64,000 bases of DNA from Streptomyces sp. Sge12. GTDB taxonomy: Bacteria > Actinomycetota > Actinomycetes > Streptomycetales > Streptomycetaceae. Where the stretch lies: the NCBI RefSeq assembly GCF_002080455.1, contig NZ_CP020555.1, positions 4,934,501 to 4,998,500 of the forward strand, given 5' to 3'. Below, in pieces: positions 59,228 to 64,000 of the stretch; positions within the stretch are counted from its first letter, which is position 1; every line of letters starts with the position of its first letter. A program made the position numbers and the translations under genes. Under the pieces are notes generated by a model that did no database searches, was not told the DNA's origin, and saw only the letters and a list, made by a program, of their open reading frames with translations.

Positions 59228-60586
59228 GTGGAGAACCGCAGCACCACCGGAGGTAGCGGCACCACCGGAGGTAACCGCAGTACCACCGGAGGTACCGGCG
59301 TCGCGCCACCCACCCGCGGCGCGTTCGTCTTCAGCGCCGCCGATGAGGAGCGCCGTCGCGGGGTCCGGCGGATGAAGGCCACCGCGACCGGCCTGCTGGT
59401 CCTGGTCGCGCTGGTCTACGTACTGGCCAAGTACGCCCAGCACGCCTGGGGTGCCGGCGGCTGGGCCGGTTACGTCGCGGCCGCCGCGGAGGCCGGCATG
59501 GTCGGCGCGCTCGCGGACTGGTTCGCCGTCACCGCCCTCTTCCGGCGTCCGCTGGGCCTGCCGATCCCGCACACCGCGATCATTCCGACCAAGAAGGACC
59601 AGCTGGGTGTGTCCCTGGGCGAGTTCGTCGGGGAGAACTTCCTCTCGTCCGACGTGGTCCGGGCCCGCCTGCACGCCCTCGGTATCGGCGGCCGTCTCGG
59701 TTCCTGGCTGGCCGAGCCCGAGCATGCCGACCGGGTCACCGCCGAGCTGGCCGCGGCGCTCCGGGGCGCGCTGACCGTGCTGCGCGATTCCGATGTGCAG
59801 GCTGTCGTCGGCGAGGCCATTACGCGGCGGGCCGAGACCGCCGAGATCGCGCCGGGCATCGGCAAGACGCTGGAGCGGGTCGTCGAGGACGGCGGTCACC
59901 GCCGTGCCGTCGACCTCATTTGCGCCAAGGCCCATGACTGGCTGGTCACGCACGGGGCGTCGATCACGGACGCGGTCCAGGGCGGCGCCCCGGGCTGGAC
60001 CCCGCGGTTCGTGGACCGCAAGGTGGGCGAGCGCGTCTACAAGGAGCTGCTCCGGTTCGTCACGGAGATGCGGGACATGCCGGAGCATCCGGCGCGCGGG
60101 GCGGTGGACCGGTTCCTGACGGATTTCGCGGCCGACCTCCAGTCGGACACGGAGACCCGTGCGAGGGTGGAGCGGCTGAAGTCCGAGATCCTGGCCCGTG
60201 ACGAGGTCCAGGACGTCATCGCGTCCGCCTGGTCGGCCATCCGCTCGATGATCATTTCGGCGGCGGAGGACGAGCAGAGCGAGCTGCGGCTGCGGGTCCG
60301 TGCCTCGCTGATCTCGCTGGGTGCGCGACTGGCCACCGACGGCCGGCTCCAGGCGAAGGTGGAGGGCTGGATCGAGGGCGCGGTCGTGTATGTCGTGACC
60401 ACGTACCGGACCGAGATCACCTCGCTGATCACGGACACGGTGGCGGGCTGGGACGCCGAGCACACCTCCCGCAAGATCGAGGCCCATATCGGCCGTGACC
60501 TGCAGTTCATCCGTATCAACGGCACGGTGGTCGGCGCCCTGGCCGGCCTGATGATCTATTCGGTGTCGCGTGCCTTCGGGGCGTAG
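59228..60586 (+). CDS. DUF445 family membrane protein
   Basis: A 452-residue protein of the DUF445/YjiN family. A membrane helix near residue 62 (ATGLLVLVALVYVLAKYA) and another at the very C-terminus (GTVVGALAGLMIYSVSRAF) flank a long helical region. Conserved: AAEAGMVGALADWFAVTALFRRPLGLPIPHTAIIPTKKD. Function is unknown. The GTG at 59228 has GGCAGGA upstream. The N-terminal 20 residues are encoded by three direct repeats of ACCACCGGAGGTA. Its 3' end overlaps the convergent gene by 31 bases. Confidence 0.87.
   Translation: MENRSTTGGSGTTGGNRSTTGGTGVAPPTRGAFVFSAADEERRRGVRRMKATATGLLVLVALVYVLAKYAQHAWGAGGWAGYVAAAAEAGMVGALADWFAVTALFRRPLGLPIPHTAIIPTKKDQLGVSLGEFVGENFLSSDVVRARLHALGIGGRLGSWLAEPEHADRVTAELAAALRGALTVLRDSDVQAVVGEAITRRAETAEIAPGIGKTLERVVEDGGHRRAVDLICAKAHDWLVTHGASITDAVQGGAPGWTPRFVDRKVGERVYKELLRFVTEMRDMPEHPARGAVDRFLTDFAADLQSDTETRARVERLKSEILARDEVQDVIASAWSAIRSMIISAAEDEQSELRLRVRASLISLGARLATDGRLQAKVEGWIEGAVVYVVTTYRTEITSLITDTVAGWDAEHTSRKIEAHIGRDLQFIRINGTVVGALAGLMIYSVSRAFGA
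59243..59294 (+). repeat. Three direct repeats of ACCACCGGAGGTA in the DUF445 start
   Basis: Copies at 59243-59255, 59261-59273 and 59282-59294 encode repeated Thr-Thr-Gly-Gly. Each contains a strong Shine-Dalgarno-like GGAGGT. Confidence 0.85.
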
Positions 60587-61587
60587 GGCGGCGGGAGCGG
60601 CAGTTCCAGCTGGGCGTGGCCGCGGGCGGTGACCGTCGGGGGCGCGGGGCGGGCGGCGCCCAGGGCGAGGAGGGCGCGCAGGGCGGCGATCACGTCCGCC
60701 GGTCTGTCGCGGAGGATCCCCGGCGTCGTACTGGCCACCAGGACGCCCCGGGACTCCAGGCGCAGCCGCCGGTGCAGGGTGGCCTGCCAGGCGTCGCGCG
60801 TGTAGTGGTATTCGGCGGAGTCGATCTCCAGGGCCACGCCCTCCTCGGGCCAGTAGGCGTCCGGGCTGGCGAGGAAGGTCCCGTCCGGGTCGTGGAGGCG
60901 GGCGTTCCAGAGCGGGGCCGGGAGGTCGGTGGCGGCGAGGGTGTCGCGTGCGCGGCCCTCGGCGATCGAGCGGACCCCGGCGACGAGTTCCGCGGCCGCG
61001 ACCCGGACGGCGGGGCGGCCGCGGATCCGGGCCGCGCGGAGTTCGGCGTGCAGGTCGTGGGGGTGGCACCAGCCGCCCTGGACGACGTTGGCCAGTACGG
61101 AGCGCACCAGGTCGGGATCGTCCGTCCGGGCCGCGAAGTCCGCGGCGGCCCGGACGGGGCGGCTGCTGGGGACGCCGCGGATGTGGATGGTGGCGGGCCA
61201 GCGCGAGGTCGGGCAGGGCCGGACCCGGCCTGCGGCGGCCGGCGAACGAGGGGCGCGTACGAGGACGTCCAGCGGCTCGGGCGGGGCGTCGCGGATGCCG
61301 AGGAGCGCGAGGGCGGCGCCGCCCGTGAGTGCGGCGGTGGATCCGGAGAGCGGATCGGCCGCGGGGTGGGCGGCGTACAGGACGGCGGACAGTGCCTGCT
61401 GCCGGGTGTCCGGCGGGCCGGTCTGCAGCAGGTACACCCGTGGCAGGAGCCGCTGCCAGGGCCCTCCGCGGCGGCTGCGGCCGCTGATGGTGCCGGCCGG
61501 GATGCCGGCCTGCTTGAGCTGGTGGTAGGTGGCGAGGTTCAGCTGGCGCTGGGCGACGCGGGCGAGGGAGGCGCTACAGGCGATCAT
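60556..61587 (-). CDS. AbiEi-like N-terminal domain with DUF559 endonuclease-like domain
   Basis: A 343-residue protein. Residues 12-70 resemble the AbiEi winged-helix antitoxin head (LATYHQLKQAGIPAGTISGRSRRGGPWQRLLPRVYLL). Residues 230-310 resemble DUF559, a Vsr-like nuclease fold (LASPDAYWPEEGVALEIDSAEYHYTRDAWQATLHRRLRLESRGVLVASTTP) with a likely catalytic Glu/Asp. Such proteins are common in actinobacteria without a toxin partner. ATG at 61587. It converges on and overlaps the DUF445 gene. Confidence 0.78.
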   Translation of the reverse strand: MIACSASLARVAQRQLNLATYHQLKQAGIPAGTISGRSRRGGPWQRLLPRVYLLQTGPPDTRQQALSAVLYAAHPAADPLSGSTAALTGGAALALLGIRDAPPEPLDVLVRAPRSPAAAGRVRPCPTSRWPATIHIRGVPSSRPVRAAADFAARTDDPDLVRSVLANVVQGGWCHPHDLHAELRAARIRGRPAVRVAAAELVAGVRSIAEGRARDTLAATDLPAPLWNARLHDPDGTFLASPDAYWPEEGVALEIDSAEYHYTRDAWQATLHRRLRLESRGVLVASTTPGILRDRPADVIAALRALLALGAARPAPPTVTARGHAQLELPLPPPYAPKARDTE

Positions 61588-61621
61588 GCCCGGGGTATGC
61601 CCGGTGGGGTGCGCGCGATGC

Positions 61622-62158
61622 TCAGGCCGAGGGGTGGTTCGGGGCGAGGAAGACGACGACGCCGTTCTCCGTTCCGGGCAGCGGGGTGATTTCGTGCCAG
61701 CCGAGGCGCCGGTAGGTGGCGACGGTGTCGGTGGCGACCCGGGCGGTGAGCAGCCAGGCCCGGGCGTCGGGGGCGTCGGCGGTGATCTCGGCGAGCAGGG
61801 CGCGGCCGGTGCCGTGTCCGCGTGCGTGGGGGCGTACGGCGAGTTCGTCGATCTCCAGGGCGCCGATGAGCAGTTCCCGTACGCGCTGCCGGCCGAGCTG
61901 GGCCGCGACCTGCCCGTACGCGCGGTCGCGGGGGAAGGTTTTAGGGGTCAGCCAGGCGGTGGCGAAGCCGTCGATGCCGGCGGGTGACTGGGCGAAGGCG
62001 GTACGGAATCCGGCGCGGCGGCTGTCGGCCTGGAGCCGGAGGGAGAACTGGCGAATGGTTTCTTCGTCCTCGTTCCACGGTGGTGCGGAGAAGACCTCGC
62101 TGTAGGTGTCGGCCAGTTCGTCCGACAGGTCCAGCACGGCCGGTCCGTAACAGATCAC
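61622..62158 (-). CDS. GNAT family N-acetyltransferase
   Basis: A 178-residue acetyl-CoA-dependent transferase. The acetyl-CoA loop is ELAVRPHARGHGTGRALLAEI (R-x-x-G-x-G), and the C-terminal motif is VATYRRLGWHEI. The substrate is unknown. The GTG at 62158 follows AAGGAG and gives MICYGPAVLDLSDELADTYSEVF. It lies 34 bases upstream of the AbiEi-like gene on the same strand. Confidence 0.88.
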   Translation of the reverse strand: MICYGPAVLDLSDELADTYSEVFSAPPWNEDEETIRQFSLRLQADSRRAGFRTAFAQSPAGIDGFATAWLTPKTFPRDRAYGQVAAQLGRQRVRELLIGALEIDELAVRPHARGHGTGRALLAEITADAPDARAWLLTARVATDTVATYRRLGWHEITPLPGTENGVVVFLAPNHPSA

Positions 62159-62343
62159 GTTTGCAGCTCCTTGGGCCGGCTTGGGCGTCTTCGGTCGTAT
62201 CGCCCGTGTAGGAGAGTGAATCTACGCCGGGGAGGTTCCACGGAGGGCACGTGGGCGGATCCGGAGGGTGTGCGACAAATCCGACGTCCGTCCCCGGTCC
62301 GGGCCGCCCGTATCGCCGTCCCCCGGTGCGGCGTTGAACCCGT

Positions 62344-62535
62344 GTGCGTACTTCTCTCCTGCGCCGGGCCCTGGCCGGGCTCACCGCGTGCGCGGTGGCG
62401 TTCTTCATCATCCTGGGCGTCATGGCGGTGCTGCCCCGAGCCGTCCAGGACACGCTGCCGCCGGGCGTACTCGGCGGCGCGGTCGTGGTCCTCGGGGTGA
62501 TGGCCGCCCGCCGCTTCACGCGGCGCGCGCGTTAG
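62344..62535 (+). CDS. Small two-helix membrane protein
   Basis: A 63-residue protein with two hydrophobic helices (about residues 10-29 and 42-56) and basic ends (MRTSLLRRAL, RRFTRRAR). No family was recognised. GTG start at 62344. It lies 41 bases before another small hydrophobic protein gene. Confidence 0.55.
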   Translation: MRTSLLRRALAGLTACAVAFFIILGVMAVLPRAVQDTLPPGVLGGAVVVLGVMAARRFTRRAR

Positions 62536-62576
62536 CCTCGTACCGACGTCACGTTCGAACGACCGGAGGCCCCACG

Positions 62577-62879
62577 ATGGCGCAGATCCCCACCTCGGCA
62601 ATAGCGGCGGCCGGCCTCGTCGGCGGCTACGCCACGGCCCGCTGGACCGGCCGGCGCCCGCTCGGTGGCGTGATCCTCGCGGCCGCCGGCACGCTCGCGG
62701 GCCGCGAATGGCACCGCCGCACGTCCCCGACGACCACGGCGCTCCTCGGCACGGCCTACGTCGCCGCGTTCGCGGGATCGCACCCCCTGGCGAAGCGCAT
62801 CGGAGCCTGGCCGGCGGTCTTCACGGCAGCCGCCGCAATGGCCGCGGCCACGTACGCGGCCGCCGACCGCCGGAGCTAG
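62577..62879 (+). CDS. Small hydrophobic protein, unknown function
   Basis: A 100-residue Ala-rich protein with three short hydrophobic segments and arginine turns (ARWTGRRPL, REWHRRTS). No domain was recognised. CCGGAGG precedes the ATG at 62577. Its stop codon TAG is part of the CTAG target duplication of the adjacent MITE. Confidence 0.72.
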   Translation: MAQIPTSAIAAAGLVGGYATARWTGRRPLGGVILAAAGTLAGREWHRRTSPTTTALLGTAYVAAFAGSHPLAKRIGAWPAVFTAAAAMAAATYAAADRRS

Positions 62880-63039
62880 GCCGTCTCTTCCGGATCTTGT
62901 CGGGCCCGGCCCGCCCGGCACGGCACCTCGCCGCGTTGTCGGGGCGCCCGAGTACGTCCAGTACACGGGCGCCCCTCCGCCTTGCGATGTACCGCACCGG
63001 ACGACCCGGGCTGATCCGACAAGATCCGAAAGAGACGGC
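62880..63039. mobile_element. 160-bp MITE with 24-bp terminal inverted repeats and CTAG target duplication
   Basis: The ends 62880-62903 and 63016-63039 are inverted repeats matching at 23 of 24 positions (outer bases GCCGTCTCTT). They are flanked by CTAG at 62876-62879 and 63040-63043. There is no reading frame for a transposase. The interior holds a hairpin (62941-62950 with 62966-62975). It was presumably mobilised by a CTAG-targeting transposase, of the IS5/ISL2 sort by inference. Confidence 0.88.
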
Positions 63040-63462
63040 CTAGCCCCGCTGCGCGCCGGCGCGCGTCAGTGTGATCGTGCGGGCCACTGCCTCCGGTGTT
63101 TCGTGTTCCCAGAACCGCAGGACCGTCCACCCCGTCGTCTCCAGGTGGGCGGTCGTCTCGCGGTCGCGGGACATGTTCTTCTCCAGCTTGGCCCGCCACC
63201 ATTCGGCGTTCGCCTTCGGCCGCGTCGCGTGCTCGGGGCAGCCGTGCCAGAAGCAGCCGTCGAGGAAGACGGCGATCCGCGCGCGGGTGAAGGCGATGTC
63301 GATGGTGCGGCGGCGTATGCCGGGAACCGGGAGGTTCACGCGGTAGCGCAGGCCGGACGCGTGCAGGAGACGGCGCACGGCCAACTCCTGTGTCGTGTCG
63401 CGCGAGGCCTGTCGACTCATACGCGCCGAGACACCGGGGGAGGAGGGGACGGCACCGGTCAT
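63040..63462 (-). CDS. vsr: Very short patch repair endonuclease Vsr
   Basis: A 140-residue DNA mismatch endonuclease of the Vsr family, which nicks at T-G mismatches arising from 5-methylcytosine deamination. Core motif: YRVNLPVPGIRRRTIDIAFTRARIAVFLDGCFWHGCPEH, with the catalytic Asp and the zinc-associated Cys/His residues. WWRAKLEKNMSRDRET follows. A cytosine methyltransferase is expected elsewhere; none is in the window. ATG at 63462. Its stop is in the right CTAG copy of the MITE target. Confidence 0.92.
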   Translation of the reverse strand: MTGAVPSSPGVSARMSRQASRDTTQELAVRRLLHASGLRYRVNLPVPGIRRRTIDIAFTRARIAVFLDGCFWHGCPEHATRPKANAEWWRAKLEKNMSRDRETTAHLETTGWTVLRFWEHETPEAVARTITLTRAGAQRG

Positions 63463-63507
63463 GCACGCATGATGTCAGCCCCTCCCCCGTCCACCGTCGA
63501 CCCGTAC

Positions 63508-64000
63508 TCAGCCGGTGCTGTGGCACTCCGAGTACGGCTTGCCGGAGGTGCACCAGCAGGGGGCCGTGGGGGTCGGGGGCCACGGGGTGGCCTTGCCGCG
63601 GGCGGCCAGGGTCGTGGCGTATTCGGCCAGGAGGGACGGGGAGGCCGGGGAGGTCTTCTCCGACGCGGCGAAGGCCTCGTAGGACGGGACGCTCGCCGTG
63701 ACGATGCCGAGGTTCGTGGTGCCCGAGGCGGCCAGGGCGCGCAGGGACGTCTCGATGTCCCTCAGGTGCGCCTCGTGCGAGGGGTACTCGGAGGCGAGGG
63801 TCGGGTAGCTGGTCAGCAGCTCGGACAGTTCGCGCTGCGGCCAGTGGAGGATCGCCACCGGGAAGGGGCGCGAGAGCGCGGCGCGGCGGTCGCCCAGTTC
63901 GGCGCGCAGGCGGGCGATCTCGGCGCGCAGCTCGGTGGGGTCGTCGGAGCCCAGGGCCCAGATGCGCTTCGGGTCGTGGAGCTCGTCGAGGGGGATCGGG
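63508..64000 (-). CDS. SEC-C motif protein (5' end outside window)
   Basis: The frame is open to the window edge, so the N-terminus is missing. The visible part begins with a coiled-coil-like helix (DPTELRAEIARLRAELGDRRAALS), continues with a helical segment (HWPQRELSELLTSYPTLASEYPSHEAHLRDIETSLRALA), and ends with a SEC-C zinc motif CWCTSGKPYSECH (CxCxSGxxxxxCH). SEC-C domains occur in SecA and in many small proteins of unknown role. Confidence 0.85.
   Translation of the reverse strand, partial: PIPLDELHDPKRIWALGSDDPTELRAEIARLRAELGDRRAALSRPFPVAILHWPQRELSELLTSYPTLASEYPSHEAHLRDIETSLRALAASGTTNLGIVTASVPSYEAFAASEKTSPASPSLLAEYATTLAARGKATPWPPTPTAPCWCTSGKPYSECHSTG

Overview
The window is high-GC actinobacterial DNA (very frequent GTG starts, strong third-position GC, few AT-rich gaps) and is almost certainly a Streptomyces chromosome core region. 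Markers are a HU gene beside murA, an SsgA-like sporulation protein (SsgG type), a DasR-type GlcNAc PTS locus with dre operators, and ESX/mycosin genes. The gene order recalls the hupA-murA to nagE/rph/rdgB segment of S. coelicolor (from memory, not aligned here).

Layout. 1-5.9 kb: 3' end of a malic enzyme gene, HU (hup), convergent murA, yqgE, a DUF3039 protein, and a GH20 hexosaminidase. 6.2-11.6 kb: a three-gene CoxM/CoxS/CoxL-like molybdenum hydroxylase operon with an unusual disordered extension on the iron-sulfur subunit and a degenerate Mo active site. 11.8-15.0 kb: an orphan ESX-type set (helical protein, WXG protein, mycosin protease), partly of lower GC, then tRNA-Cys. 15.3-25.2 kb: two MFS exporters, a ribbon-helix-helix/Doc toxin-antitoxin pair, a superfamily 2 helicase, IclR, ArsR-like and Lrp regulators, a membrane-anchored Lon-type serine protease lacking a PDZ domain, and hppD. 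25.3-38.3 kb: TPR protein, glycolate-oxidase-like flavoprotein, SsgG, two RDD membrane proteins, a secreted M6 protease, NAD salvage genes (pncA, pncB), and clpS with a DUF2017 gene.

38.6-44.0 kb: an amino-acid permease, then the mec-cysO-cysM cysteine pathway with a cysteine-containing leader peptide in front of cysO, then a metallo-beta-lactamase-fold hydrolase. 44.0-47.4 kb: nagE2, nagE1 and nagF (GlcNAc EIIC and EIIB) with three dre-like sites. 47.4-52.4 kb: rph, a lipoprotein, rdgB, tRNA-Leu, an atypical HNH protein, a Bcp peroxiredoxin, a GroES-like protein, and a guanidinium exporter behind a guanidine-III riboswitch. 52.4-64 kb: a class A penicillin-binding protein, an ABC-2 exporter operon, a DUF1707 protein, a long noncoding palindromic region, a DUF445 protein, an AbiEi/DUF559 protein, an acetyltransferase, small membrane proteins, a MITE inserted exactly between two convergent stop codons, a Vsr endonuclease, and a truncated SEC-C protein.

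Most genes are housekeeping and syntenic. The most unusual signals are the degenerate molybdenum hydroxylase with its 530-residue disordered arm, the GC-mosaic ESX cassette, the cysO precursor carrying two residues after its diglycine next to a JAMM protease plus a Cys leader peptide, the HNH protein with four repeated modules beside tRNA-Leu, the nested palindrome at 58.6-59.0 kb, and the CTAG-targeted MITE.
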